NCBI GenBank assembly: GCA_964571855.1
Contig: CAZNDO010000005.1
Location: 1 to 64,000, forward strand
Length of the DNA: 64,000 bases
DNA from: CAYYFX01 sp964571855
GTDB lineage: Bacteria; ARS69
Direction of reading: 5' to 3'
Below the pieces are notes generated by a model. The model worked only from the letters and a program-made list of their open reading frames with translations, was not told where the DNA came from and searched no databases. Positions 16,949 through 25,710 of this stretch are shown in pieces. A program made the position numbers and the translations under genes. The stretch's first letter is position 1, and each line of letters opens with the position of its first letter.

Positions 16949-18580
16949 TCAGAGATAGCCGAGGCCCCGGAGCTTCTCCTGCAGGTCGCGCTCCTCGTCC
17001 TCGGTGATTCCACCCCGGCCGCGGCCGGAGGATCCCGACGCCTCCACCTTCGGAGGGGATTTCAGCCCGTCCACGAGGAGATCGGGACGGAAGCGGCCGT
17101 CCACGTTGGAGGGAACGGGCAGGCCCATCACGTGCAGGACGTTGGGGGCGACGTCGAAGATCTCCAGATCCTCCACCTCGGGGCCGGGGACGAACGCCGG
17201 GCCGGCACCCACGTACAGGCCGTTCCGCCGGTGGGTTCCGTTGCCCCAGTCCGAGCGCGAGAACACGGCGGGGACGTCGTACTCCTGCATGTAGGCGTCG
17301 TAGGGACGATCCAGGAACTCCACGAAGACGTCCGGGAGCGTGGGGACGCTCCGGCCGCGGAACAGCTCCTCCTTCCGCTTCACCACGGGCAGCAGGCGCT
17401 CGCCCGTGCGCGGGTCCTTCAGGGCCGTCAGGCGGCGGATCAGGTCCTCGCGGACGCTCTCGTACTCCGCGCCCGGCTCCACGATGCCGAAGGAGTCCCG
17501 GCCCTTCAGGTTCACGAAGAAGCCGTTCGTGGGGTAGTAGTGCACCTTCGTGCGGCTCCAGTCGATCCCGCCCACGAACGGGTTCAACTTCTGGACGTTC
17601 TTCTCCACCGAACCGCCGAGCCCGAGGGCGCGGGCGGCGCGCACGATCGTGTCACGCCGGATGCCGAGCGCGTTCAGCGCCCGCTTCCAGACCCGGCGGG
17701 AGACGCCGGCCGCGCGGGGACGCAGCGCCAGCAGCCCCTCCTCGGCCAGCCACTTGTTGAAGTAGATGGACGAGTCCAGCGGCCCGAACCCGTGGTCCGA
17801 CACCACCACGACGTTCGCGTCGTCGCCCACGGCGGCGAGGATGTCGCCCAGCCGCGCGTCCAGCTCGGTGACGTATCCGCGCACCGCGGCCGTGACGGCG
17901 TCGCGCCGCGCCGCCGCCTCGTCGTGCGCAGCCATGATGTGCTCGTGCAGGCAGTGCTGCAGCCGGTCCATGCCGGTGAACACCACCATGAAGAAGTCCC
18001 ACGGCTCGGTGCGCACGAGGTGCGTGCAGAGCTCCGCCTGCATCCGGGTCATGCGCGACACGTCGCGGACCAGGTCCAGGCCGCGGCCCTTGTACGGCTG
18101 CCAGTAGACGTCGATCACGTAGTCGGGCTGGAGCTGCCGGAGCCGCGCCTCGAACTCCGGCGGGTGGGTGAACCCAACGCCCTCCGGCGTCAGCAGCCCG
18201 GACACCAGGATCCCGTTCATCGGCCGGACCGGCCAGGTGAGCGGCACGTTGACCACGAGGCTGCGCGCGCCGTGCCGCCCCGCGATCTCCCAGATCGTGG
18301 ACGCGTCGAAGCTGCCGCTGTTGACGACCTTGCGGGCGGCCTCGCCCGTGAACGGCGCCGCGAAGCCCACGATCCCGTGGGAGCCGGGCTGCTCGCCGGT
18401 GACGAGGGAGATCCACGCGGGCGCGGTCACCGGCGGGTAGGTGCTCTGCAGGATGCCCTTGCGGCCGCGCTCGGCCAGCCGGGCGAGGTTCGGCGCGAGG
18501 CCGGCCTCCATCCAGCGCGAGTAGTAGGCGAAGTCCGCCCCGTCGACACCGAGGATGACCGTCTTGGGACGCGGAGCCAT
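16949..18580 (-). CDS. Alkaline-phosphatase-superfamily phosphodiesterase/nucleotide pyrophosphatase
   Basis: Member of the type I phosphodiesterase/nucleotide pyrophosphatase family (PF01663), 543 residues, cytoplasmic as no signal peptide is present. Metal and nucleophile motifs are in order: GVDGADF near 11-17, the nucleophile region PPVTAPAWISLVTG near 49-62, MDRLQH with a metal-binding Asp near 205, and VVVSDHGFG near 265-273. Such enzymes split phosphodiesters or pyrophosphates of nucleotides or lipids, and some in uncultured phyla act on glycan or lipid precursors. The C-terminal 40 residues are charged and end in a helix. The gene leads a unit with the M16 peptidase. The substrate cannot be deduced. 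Confidence 0.85.
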   Translation of the reverse strand: MAPRPKTVILGVDGADFAYYSRWMEAGLAPNLARLAERGRKGILQSTYPPVTAPAWISLVTGEQPGSHGIVGFAAPFTGEAARKVVNSGSFDASTIWEIAGRHGARSLVVNVPLTWPVRPMNGILVSGLLTPEGVGFTHPPEFEARLRQLQPDYVIDVYWQPYKGRGLDLVRDVSRMTRMQAELCTHLVRTEPWDFFMVVFTGMDRLQHCLHEHIMAAHDEAAARRDAVTAAVRGYVTELDARLGDILAAVGDDANVVVVSDHGFGPLDSSIYFNKWLAEEGLLALRPRAAGVSRRVWKRALNALGIRRDTIVRAARALGLGGSVEKNVQKLNPFVGGIDWSRTKVHYYPTNGFFVNLKGRDSFGIVEPGAEYESVREDLIRRLTALKDPRTGERLLPVVKRKEELFRGRSVPTLPDVFVEFLDRPYDAYMQEYDVPAVFSRSDWGNGTHRRNGLYVGAGPAFVPGPEVEDLEIFDVAPNVLHVMGLPVPSNVDGRFRPDLLVDGLKSPPKVEASGSSGRGRGGITEDEERDLQEKLRGLGYL

Positions 18581-18640
18581 CGATTCTCCGGGGAGGGAGA
18601 CAAACAGCGGTCGAGGATAGCAAGCGGGCGCGGACGTCCG

Positions 18641-20287
18641 CTACCCCCCGGGGGCGAGCCCGTCGAGGATCTCCTCGTCGACGGTATACCCCTCCTCATC
18701 GGCCCGCGCATCGGCCCACGCCTCCACGCGCGCGGCGTCCGGACCCCCGGCCCGGGCGCGTACCTGCGCCAGCACTTCGTCCCGCGTCGGCTCCGCCGGT
18801 TCGTGGACATCCAGGCATCCGAACGCCACCCAGAGATCGCCGACCCGATTGGGCCCGCTCACCGTCCCTGGTCCGCCCGCGAGGATCTCCGCCGCGGCAG
18901 CGGTGGTCAGCTCGGTTGCGGTCATCCAGAACACGTGCACACCGACCGGCGGAGGCGCCGGCGCGGAGACGATCGCCGCGAGCCTCGCCAGCGGGCCGCC
19001 CGCGTCCCGGATCCGGGCCAGTTCCTCCTCCACGGACCGGCGGTCCGCGGCGTCCACCCGCAGCACGCGCGCGCGGGCCTCGCGGCGGAAGAGACCCGGC
19101 TGGGTCTCGAGCAGCAACATCGCGAGGGAGTCGACCGATGCGGACGTGCCGCTGTCCGCCGCGATCTCCGCCACGGCGCGCTGCACGGCGGCGTCCTCCC
19201 GGAGGCGGCGGGCCGCGCGCCGGACCCACGGGTCCCGATCCAGTCCCCGGCGTCGCGCTTCGGCGGCGAGGAGGCTGGTGTTGGACTCGGTGTCGACGAG
19301 CCTCAGGACCTCGCCGGGCAACGCCATCCGCGGCCGCTGCGATCGGCCGGACCGCTGCACCACGCGCACGTAGTCCGCCGCGGTCAACCGGCCGCCTTCC
19401 CAGGACGCAACGACGAGAGAATCCTCGCCGGCCCCCAGCACCGGCACCGCCCAGCCGGGATCCTGCTCGGCGGCCGACGGCGCGAGGATCGCCTCCGCCG
19501 TGCGCTCCGCCACGCGCGCCACCGCGCCGGTGTCGACGCGGACGGCCGCCTCCTCCCGCAGCCGCGCCGCCAGATCCTCCAGCGCCCGGGACTCGCGTCG
19601 GGCGCGGAGCCCGGCGACGATGCGCGGACGCAGCTCCGCCAACGACCCGGGGTCCTCCGGCACCCGATCCTCCACGCGCAGCGCCCGCCAGATCCCGCCC
19701 ACCCGCACCGGGCCGGCCACTCCGCCGGGCGGGATGTCGGCCACCGCGTCGGCCACGGGATCGGGGAACGGGCTCCAGGAGACCCACTCCGTCAGGGATG
19801 CGGCCGCGCTTTCCAAGGGCGATGCGCCGGCGGCCAGCCGCTCGAGGGCGGATCGCGCGTCGTCGCTTCGCGCGAAGGAGAAGCTGCGCACGAGCGCGCG
19901 GGTGCGCATTCTCTCGTACGCGGCGGCGACCTCGCCGGAGTCCGCGGCGGCCGGTCCGGCGAGGACGACCTGCAGGCGTCGCACCAGCGTGCCGCGCAGT
20001 TCGCGCTCGACCGGGAACTCCGCCCCCGCAAGCCGCCGCTCCCCCTCCTCCACCAGCAGGAGCCGGTGCACGACGCGGCGGGCGAACGCCCTTCGGTCCT
20101 CGCGGGACGCGAGCGGCGGGCGGGCGGGCGGATCCAGGTCCGTCCAGGCCGTCCGGAGATCCTCCACCGAGAGCGTGCGGGCGCCCAGCCGGACCGCGGC
20201 GGGTTCCCCGAACTCGCCGCAACCCGCGGCCAGCACGAGGATCGCGAGCGCGAGGCGCGCTCGATGCGGCACGACGGCGCGCTTCAC
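18641..20287 (-). CDS. PpiC/SurA-like peptidyl-prolyl isomerase lipoprotein
   Basis: Probable periplasmic folding factor, 548 residues. A lipoprotein signal (LALAILVLAAGC, Cys near 23) anchors it to a membrane. The rest shows two SurA-like units: helical parts with repeated Arg/Glu-rich segments and two divergent parvulin-type stretches (around 165-215, VSWSPFPDPVADAVADIPPGGVAG..., and around 450-510). The pattern IPPGGVAGPVRVGGIWRALRV is typical of parvulin domains. The GTG start overlaps the stop of the molybdoenzyme FAD subunit by 4 nt, so it is the last gene of a coupled operon. That link is unusual, since the enzyme is cytoplasmic. The family is likely; the partner is unknown. Confidence 0.7.
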   Translation of the reverse strand: MKRAVVPHRARLALAILVLAAGCGEFGEPAAVRLGARTLSVEDLRTAWTDLDPPARPPLASREDRRAFARRVVHRLLLVEEGERRLAGAEFPVERELRGTLVRRLQVVLAGPAAADSGEVAAAYERMRTRALVRSFSFARSDDARSALERLAAGASPLESAAASLTEWVSWSPFPDPVADAVADIPPGGVAGPVRVGGIWRALRVEDRVPEDPGSLAELRPRIVAGLRARRESRALEDLAARLREEAAVRVDTGAVARVAERTAEAILAPSAAEQDPGWAVPVLGAGEDSLVVASWEGGRLTAADYVRVVQRSGRSQRPRMALPGEVLRLVDTESNTSLLAAEARRRGLDRDPWVRRAARRLREDAAVQRAVAEIAADSGTSASVDSLAMLLLETQPGLFRREARARVLRVDAADRRSVEEELARIRDAGGPLARLAAIVSAPAPPPVGVHVFWMTATELTTAAAAEILAGGPGTVSGPNRVGDLWVAFGCLDVHEPAEPTRDEVLAQVRARAGGPDAARVEAWADARADEEGYTVDEEILDGLAPGG

Positions 20288-21276
20288 GCCCCGGGGATCC
20301 TCCCCTCCGTGCGACCCTCGAGAAGGTCCAGGAGCAGGCGCTGGAGGTACACACGCACCATCTTCTTCCGGTACCCGACCGGCATGGCAGTGTTCTTCTT
20401 CGGCTGCGCCCGCTCCATCATGTCCTCCGCCACGGCGTCGATGGCGTCCGCGAGCGGCTTCCCGGCATGCTCCGCGGAGAAGTCGGCGAAGTGCGGAACG
20501 GTGTCCACGGCGGTCGTGGCGGCCCGCAGCACCTGCACGCGACCCTGCCCGTCCAGCCGGAAGGCCGCGGCGGCGCCCATCTCGGGGTAGTCCAGGGTGT
20601 CCCGGGAACGGAGCTTGCGATACCCCGCGCGAAGGGTCGACGCGTCCTCGGGCAGCGTGACCGCCACGACGATCTCGCCCGGCTGCAGGACGTTCTTGCG
20701 GATGCCGTCGCCGGCGTAGAACGCGGTCACGGGCACCTCGCGGCGTCCGGCCGGTCCGGCCAGCTCGAGCGCGGCGCCGAGCACGCCGAGCAGCGGCGCC
20801 AGATCCCCCGAGTACGCGGCGTAGCACGTCTCCTTCTGCGGCACGACGAGGCACACGTCGCTCTCCGCCTTCATGCACGAGCCCTTCGATGTGCGCCAGA
20901 AGCGGGTCTGGTTGAAGAAGTAGCAGCGGGTCTCCACGAGCAGGTTGCCGCCGATCGTCCCCGAGGTGCGCACGAGGGGGGACGCCACGTGGGTGACCGC
21001 TTCGGCCAGCCCGGGCCACCGCTCCCGCACCAGCGGGTGCGCGCCCACGTCCGCGAGCCGCTCCATCGCGCCGATCCGCCGCTCCTTGATCCCGTACAGG
21101 TCCCGCACGCGATCCAGGGCGATCACGTTGCCCTTGGGGTGGATGCGGTTCTTGTAGTTCTGCAACAGGTCGGTGCCGCCCGCGAGGTAGTCGAAATCCC
21201 CCGGGAACTCTCGCGCCAGGGCCAGGGCGGACTCCAGCGTCTCCGGGCGATGCAGCTCGAACGGCGCCAGGATCAT
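20284..21276 (-). CDS. 4-hydroxybenzoyl-CoA-reductase-like FAD/[4Fe-4S] subunit (HcrB-like)
   Basis: Medium, FAD-binding subunit of a xanthine-oxidase-family molybdoenzyme, 330 residues. The FAD motif region is present (DYLAGGTDLL, SGTIGGNL). It also carries the extra [4Fe-4S] loop known from 4-hydroxybenzoyl-CoA reductase: Cys118, Cys134, Cys142 and Cys151, spacing 16/8/9, the same as I recall for Thauera HcrB (122/138/146/155). Most xanthine or CO dehydrogenase FAD subunits lack this loop. Gene order is small, large, medium subunit, then the PPIase-like gene, all with 4-nt overlaps. The enzyme would remove the phenolic hydroxyl of 4-hydroxybenzoyl-CoA using ferredoxin electrons, though related HCR-like enzymes reduce other acyl-CoAs. 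Confidence 0.85.
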   Translation of the reverse strand: MILAPFELHRPETLESALALAREFPGDFDYLAGGTDLLQNYKNRIHPKGNVIALDRVRDLYGIKERRIGAMERLADVGAHPLVRERWPGLAEAVTHVASPLVRTSGTIGGNLLVETRCYFFNQTRFWRTSKGSCMKAESDVCLVVPQKETCYAAYSGDLAPLLGVLGAALELAGPAGRREVPVTAFYAGDGIRKNVLQPGEIVVAVTLPEDASTLRAGYRKLRSRDTLDYPEMGAAAAFRLDGQGRVQVLRAATTAVDTVPHFADFSAEHAGKPLADAIDAVAEDMMERAQPKKNTAMPVGYRKKMVRVYLQRLLLDLLEGRTEGRIPGA

Positions 21277-23648
21277 CGGGCCGGCTCCTTCTCGCGGGCG
21301 TTCGCGGCCTCGCGCGCCTCGCGCAGCGCGGCGGCGCGCTCCTTGCGCTCCAGCGCGTCCAGGATGCGATCGGGCGTCATGGGCAGCTGGGTCATGCGCA
21401 CGCCGATCGCGTCGTACAGCGCGTTGGCCAGCGACGGCAGGATCGGGAGCAGCGGACCCTCGCCGGCCTCCTTCGCGCCGAACGGCCCCTCGGGATCCGC
21501 GGACTCCACGAGGATCACCTCCACCGGCGGCATCTCCAGCGCGGAGGGGATCTTGTAGTCCAGCAGGCTGGGATTCCCCACGGTGGTCTTGTTGTAGCCG
21601 AACGATTCCATGAGCGCCTGCCCCATGCCCATGTGCAGGCACCCCTCGATCTGCATCTCCACCGCAAGCGGGTTGAGCGCGCGCCCGCAGTCGTGCGCGG
21701 CCCACACCTTCACGGGCTTCAGGAAGCCGGTGTCCGTGTCCACCTTCACCTGGCTCACGTACGCCTGGAAGCTGTAGGACGGCGACAGTCCGGCCGCCGC
21801 GCCCTTGTGCGTGCCGCCCATGGGGGGCGCGTCGTGGTAGCAGCCCTTCGCGATCAAGGCACCCTTGCCGGCGATGGCCTCCAGCACGGCGTCCAGGTAC
21901 GCCACGCGGATCTCCGGGTCCGGACCGTACACCACCTCGCCGGCGCTCGTGTCGAACCCCTCCGCCGGGTAGCCGGTGAGCCGGCCGGCGGCGGCGCACA
22001 ACTTGCCGCGGATGACCTCGGCGGCGCGGCGCGCGGCGTTGCCCGCCATGAAGGTCACGCGCGAGCTGTAGCTGCCGAGGTCGATGGGGTCCGTGTCCGA
22101 ATCCCGCGAGAACACCCGGATCCAGTCCACCGGGATGCCCAGCACCTCCGCCACGCACTGCGCCAGCATCGTGTCCGAGCCCTGCCCGATCTCCGCGGCC
22201 ATGCAGTGCACGGAGACGCCGCCGTCCATGTCGATCTTCAGGTGCGCCGTGGACTGCGGGATCTGGTTCCAGTTGATCCGCAGCGCGGAGCCCGAGATGT
22301 AGAAGCCGCACGCGATGCCGATGCCCTCGCCGTACGGGAGCTTCCCGCGCTTGTCCCGCCAGCCCGACGCCTCCACCGCGCGGCGGATGCACTCCTCGGT
22401 GCCGTTCGACGTGATCCGGAAGCCGTTCAGCGTGGTCGTGTTCGGCCCGAGCATGTTCCGCAGCCGGAAATCCACCGGATCCAGGCCGCACTTCTCCGCC
22501 AGCTCGTCCAGCAGCACCTCGAACGCGAAGCGCGAGTTCACCGCGCCGTGGCCGCGCATGGCGCCGCACGGGGCCTTGTTCGTGTAGACGCGGCGGCCGC
22601 GGTACCTGAAGTGGTCGAAGCGGTACGGGCCCACCGAGAGGACGCCGTTGTAGTACGTGGTGATCACGCCGAAGCTGCCCCAGGCGCCGCCGTCGATCAG
22701 CGCGTCCAGGTCCAGGCCGAGGAGCTTGCCCTCCGCGTCGCACGCGGTGGCGATGCGCGTCTTCGTGGGATGGCGGCCGTGGTTCGTGAGGAAGACCTCC
22801 TCGCGGTCGAAGAGGATCTTCACCGGCCGGCCGGTCTTGCGGGCGAGCAGCGCGGCGATCATCTCGTGCGGGAACGGATCCGACTTGCCGCCGAACGCGC
22901 CGCCCACCATGGGACGGATCACGCGGATGCGGTGCATCGGCATGCGCATCACCGCGGCCAGGTCCCGGTGCAGGTAGTGCGGCACCTGCGTGGCGGACCA
23001 CACGGTGAGCCGCCCGTTCGCCTCGTAGTGCGCGATCACGCAGTGCGGCTCGGTGAACGCGTGCGTGACGCCCACGAAGCGGAAGTCCCCGGAGGCCACG
23101 TGGGCGGCGCGCGCGAACGCGGCGTCCACGTCGCCGAACTCCTGGCGGACCTCCTTCTGCAGGTTCGAGGCGTGCCGCGTGGACGGGTGCAGCTTCAGCG
23201 CGGGGTCGATCTCCTCGAGGGACTCCTCCGGCTTCGAGAAGACGCGCAGCTCCTCGTAGTCCACCTCGATCGCGTCCAGCGCCGCGAGCGCGATCTCCTC
23301 GTCCTCCGCGGCCACCCCGGCCACGCAGTCCCCCACGTACAGCACGCGGTCCACCGCGAGCGCCACCTCGTCCTTCGAGATCGGCAGCACGCCGAAGCTC
23401 GCCAGGTCCTTGCTGCCGGTCACGACGCCGCGCACGCCCGGCAGGGCCTCGGCCTTCGACGTGTCCAGCCGCGCGATGCGCGCGTGCGGCAGCGGGGAGC
23501 GGAGGATCTTCCCGACCAGCATGCCGGGCAGGCGGATGTCGTCCGTGTAGACGGCGCTGCCGGTCACCTTCGTGTGCCCGTCGATCAGCGGGACACGACG
23601 CCCCACGCCGTGCGGGGAGCGGTCGGACCGGGGAATGCCGGAGTTCAT
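21273..23648 (-). CDS. HCR-like molybdopterin catalytic subunit (HcrA-like)
   Basis: Large subunit of a molybdenum hydroxylase, 791 residues, binding the Mo-molybdopterin cytosine dinucleotide cofactor. N-terminal half: ald_xan_dh_C fold (YTDDIRLPGMLVGKILRSPLPHARI, about 35-60). Cofactor motifs: GGAFGGKSDPFPHE (about 265), the catalytic-domain segment AMRGHGAVNSRFAFE (about 365), and near the C-terminus GAKEAGEGP with the conserved active-site Glu. ATG at 23648 overlaps the stop of the small subunit (ATGA) and the gene overlaps the FAD subunit in the same way. The context with the [4Fe-4S]-bearing FAD subunit favours a 4-hydroxybenzoyl-CoA-reductase type. No CoA ligase for 4-hydroxybenzoate is in the window. 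Confidence 0.86.
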   Translation of the reverse strand: MNSGIPRSDRSPHGVGRRVPLIDGHTKVTGSAVYTDDIRLPGMLVGKILRSPLPHARIARLDTSKAEALPGVRGVVTGSKDLASFGVLPISKDEVALAVDRVLYVGDCVAGVAAEDEEIALAALDAIEVDYEELRVFSKPEESLEEIDPALKLHPSTRHASNLQKEVRQEFGDVDAAFARAAHVASGDFRFVGVTHAFTEPHCVIAHYEANGRLTVWSATQVPHYLHRDLAAVMRMPMHRIRVIRPMVGGAFGGKSDPFPHEMIAALLARKTGRPVKILFDREEVFLTNHGRHPTKTRIATACDAEGKLLGLDLDALIDGGAWGSFGVITTYYNGVLSVGPYRFDHFRYRGRRVYTNKAPCGAMRGHGAVNSRFAFEVLLDELAEKCGLDPVDFRLRNMLGPNTTTLNGFRITSNGTEECIRRAVEASGWRDKRGKLPYGEGIGIACGFYISGSALRINWNQIPQSTAHLKIDMDGGVSVHCMAAEIGQGSDTMLAQCVAEVLGIPVDWIRVFSRDSDTDPIDLGSYSSRVTFMAGNAARRAAEVIRGKLCAAAGRLTGYPAEGFDTSAGEVVYGPDPEIRVAYLDAVLEAIAGKGALIAKGCYHDAPPMGGTHKGAAAGLSPSYSFQAYVSQVKVDTDTGFLKPVKVWAAHDCGRALNPLAVEMQIEGCLHMGMGQALMESFGYNKTTVGNPSLLDYKIPSALEMPPVEVILVESADPEGPFGAKEAGEGPLLPILPSLANALYDAIGVRMTQLPMTPDRILDALERKERAAALREAREAANAREKEPAR

Positions 23649-24292
23649 CGGCCGTCCTTCCCGCCGGTGCCGGGATGCGCCCGGCGCGGGGAGCGAGGCT
23701 TGTCGTGCGCGGCCGGCGGCGCCCACGGCTCCGCGGGCGCGTCGTCCGCGGCGGCCGGGCGCGCGGCGCCGCGCATCTCCGCGGCCGCCGTCTTCACGGA
23801 CTCCACGATCTTGTTGTAGCCGGTGCAGCGGCACATGTTCCCGGAGATCGCCCGGCGGATGTCCTCCTCCGTGGGATCCGGATGGTCCCGCAGCAGCGCC
23901 ACCGCGGTCATGATGAACCCCGGCGTGCAGAAGCCGCACTGCGAGCCGCCCTCGGTGAGGAACGCCCGCTGCACCGGGTGCAGTTCCGGCGCCGGCGCGA
24001 TGCTCTCGATCGTGCGGATCTCCGCGCCTTCCGCCAGCAGCGCGAGCGTGAGGCACGAGAGCGTGGGCACGCCGTCCAGGTGCACCGTGCAGCAGCCGCA
24101 CGTCCCCATGTCGCAGCCGCGCGTGGTTCCGGTGAGCCCGAACTCGTTGCGCAGCGTGTCCAGCAGGACGTCGTACGGGCGGACGGCCACGTCCCGCGTC
24201 TGGCCGTTGACGGTGAGGCGGACGAGACGGCGGGCCGGCGGGTCCCCGCCGGCGGGCGATCGCGGTCCTCGCAGCGGCTTGATCTCGGGCAT
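23645..24292 (-). CDS. HCR-like [2Fe-2S] small subunit (HcrC-like)
   Basis: Small electron-transfer subunit with two [2Fe-2S] clusters, 215 residues. The plant-ferredoxin-type cluster uses Cys60, Cys65, Cys68 and Cys80 (RGCDMGTCGCCTV). The second cluster uses Cys119, Cys122, Cys154 and Cys156 (QCGFCTPGF and MCRCTGY). This is the standard layout for xanthine-oxidase-family small subunits; a C-terminal extension of about 45 Pro/Ala/Arg-rich residues is extra. It is the first gene of the four-gene operon and has a GAAAGGG site before the ATG. Its promoter should lie in the 307-bp gap 24293-24599, shared with the divergent Cys-rich HMA gene. Confidence 0.9.
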   Translation of the reverse strand: MPEIKPLRGPRSPAGGDPPARRLVRLTVNGQTRDVAVRPYDVLLDTLRNEFGLTGTTRGCDMGTCGCCTVHLDGVPTLSCLTLALLAEGAEIRTIESIAPAPELHPVQRAFLTEGGSQCGFCTPGFIMTAVALLRDHPDPTEEDIRRAISGNMCRCTGYNKIVESVKTAAAEMRGAARPAAADDAPAEPWAPPAAHDKPRSPRRAHPGTGGKDGR

Positions 24293-24599
24293 GGACCCTT
24301 TCCGGTCATCGGGGAACGTCCTCCCGGCGACGGGAGGACCGGCACGGCGACTCCCGGCAAGATACCGCAGGGGGGCTTCCCCGCGCGAGATCGGCCCGCA
24401 CCCCTCCGTTCCTGACCCGCGGGTCGATAAATCGTCGAGGGCTTGCGTCGGCCCGCCGCGCCGCCGACAATGGGGAAGTTCGAGCGTGGCCGCGCCCCGA
24501 CCGGGAACCGCAGGCCTCGCGGCGGGGTACCTCCCCTGTTGGCCCGCTCCACACTTCCATCACCACCGTCCCTCTCCATCCGCCTCCAAGGAGAAACCG
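24293..24599. other. Divergent regulatory region between the HCR-like operon and the Cys-rich HMA gene
   Basis: A 307-bp non-coding stretch. It contains a clear plus-strand promoter (see 24443-24471) with a 5' leader of about 120 nt. In that leader a GC-rich inverted pair (GCCGCG at 24489-24494, CGCGGC at 24518-24523) could form a stem, and an AAGGAG ribosome-binding site is at 24588-24593. No convincing -35/-10 pair was found for the minus-strand operon. Confidence 0.55.
24443..24471 (+). promoter_or_regulatory. Housekeeping-type promoter of the Cys-rich HMA gene
   Basis: TTGCGT at 24443-24448 and GACAAT at 24466-24471 with an ideal 17-bp spacer; 4/6 match to each of TTGACA and TATAAT. Transcription would begin near 24478, giving a leader of about 120 nt that may carry metal- or redox-responsive control. 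Confidence 0.6.
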
Positions 24600-25544
24600 A
24601 TGCGATCCGTCCGGACCATCTCCCTCCTCGCCGGGGTCCTCGCCCTGGCCCTCGGCAGCACGGCCCTCGCGTGTTCCGGCGACCAGACCAAGGTCTCCGG
24701 CACTTTTGACACCTCCGGCCGGTTCGTCCTGGACGGCGCCTGGGACGCGAAGGGCGCCGCCATCGCGAACACGAAGGGCATGGTCCTCCAGTCGTTCACG
24801 ACGGCCGACAACCTCGTCCTGCCCGCGTCCACGCTGGCCGGCAAGGCCGTCTGCCTGTTCGGCGAGCTGGATGCCGCGAACAAGACGATGAACGTGTCCG
24901 GCTTCAAGGAGTGCGGCGCGTCCTGCGATCCGGCGGCCTGCGCGTCGAAGGGCGTGTCGGCGGCCGCGGCCGGCGGCGCCGGTTGCGGCGCGGCGGCGGC
25001 CACGGCCAACATGCAGGCGGCCGGCGGCGCGCATTGCGCGTCGAAGTCCGCGGACGCGGCGGCGGCTTCCGCCGGACAGTGCGCTTCCAAGGGCGCGGCG
25101 GCGAAGACGGCGTCGGCCGGCTCCGCGGGCTGCTGCCCCTCCGGCGCGGCGGCGAAGTCCGCGTCGGCCAAGACCGCGTCGGCGGACGGCTGCGGCGCGG
25201 CCGCGAAGACGGCTTCGGCCGGCGCCTCCTGCGCCAGCAAGGGCGCCGATGCGGCCGCGGCCTCCGCGAAGACCGCGGAAGGCAAGGCCGATTGCGCGAG
25301 CAAGGCCACGCTGGTCTACACGGTTTCGGGCATGACCTGCGGCGGCTGCGCCACGCAGGTGAAGAACGCCGTGGCGAAGATGGCGAACGTGGGCGGGTGC
25401 ACGGTGGACCTGGAGAAGGCGCAGGCCGTCGTCACGACCACCGGCACGGTGGACGCATCGGAGATCGGCAAGGCCATCACCGCCGCGGGCTTCCCGGCCC
25501 AGCTGGCCCCGGCCGACGCCCCCGCGGAGGCCGCGAAGAGCTGA
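24600..25544 (+). CDS. Exported Cys-rich repeat protein with C-terminal HMA metal-binding domain
   Basis: A 314-residue exported protein with an unusual build. Signal peptide about 1-25 (ends ALA, next residue Cys). Residues 26-105 form a small beta-rich domain. Residues 105-235 are low complexity (Ala, Ser, Lys, Gly) carrying 11 Cys and five CASK repeats (114, 146, 161, 211, 232), interleaved with AAKTASAG-type units. Residues 237-303 are an HMA domain with the metal-binding MTCGGC at 245-250. I infer a periplasmic or surface metal (Cu or Zn) scavenger or chaperone. The start ATG at 24600 has a strong AAGGAG site and a promoter upstream. A terminator follows. No homologue with this exact layout is known to me. 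Confidence 0.85.
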   Translation: MRSVRTISLLAGVLALALGSTALACSGDQTKVSGTFDTSGRFVLDGAWDAKGAAIANTKGMVLQSFTTADNLVLPASTLAGKAVCLFGELDAANKTMNVSGFKECGASCDPAACASKGVSAAAAGGAGCGAAAATANMQAAGGAHCASKSADAAAASAGQCASKGAAAKTASAGSAGCCPSGAAAKSASAKTASADGCGAAAKTASAGASCASKGADAAAASAKTAEGKADCASKATLVYTVSGMTCGGCATQVKNAVAKMANVGGCTVDLEKAQAVVTTTGTVDASEIGKAITAAGFPAQLAPADAPAEAAKS

Positions 25545-25572
25545 TCGCGTCGCGATCGCCGATTCACCCGGA

Positions 25573-25595
25573 GGGGAGGGCATCCAGCCCTCCCC
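25573..25595 (+). terminator. Rho-independent terminator after the Cys-rich HMA gene
   Basis: Perfect 9-bp stem (GGGGAGGGC at 25573-25581, GCCCTCCCC at 25587-25595) with loop ATCCA, followed by TT. It lies 28 bp after the stop and 115 bp before the acetyl-CoA synthetase gene, so the HMA gene is probably monocistronic. Confidence 0.7.
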
Positions 25596-25710
25596 TTCGC
25601 ATGTCCGCCCGTCGGGCCCGCCCGGAGGGCCGGGCGGTGGCCGCGAGCCGCCCCAGCCACTAGAATCGCCGGGGTCCTTCCCGCCCATCCCGGAGCCAGG
25701 AGCCCGCCGC

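Noticed and set aside
20284..24292. Xanthine or CO dehydrogenase
   Set aside because: The four-Cys [4Fe-4S] loop in the FAD subunit is specific for 4-hydroxybenzoyl-CoA-reductase-type enzymes; the gene set otherwise looks similar, so related acyl-CoA substrates cannot be excluded.
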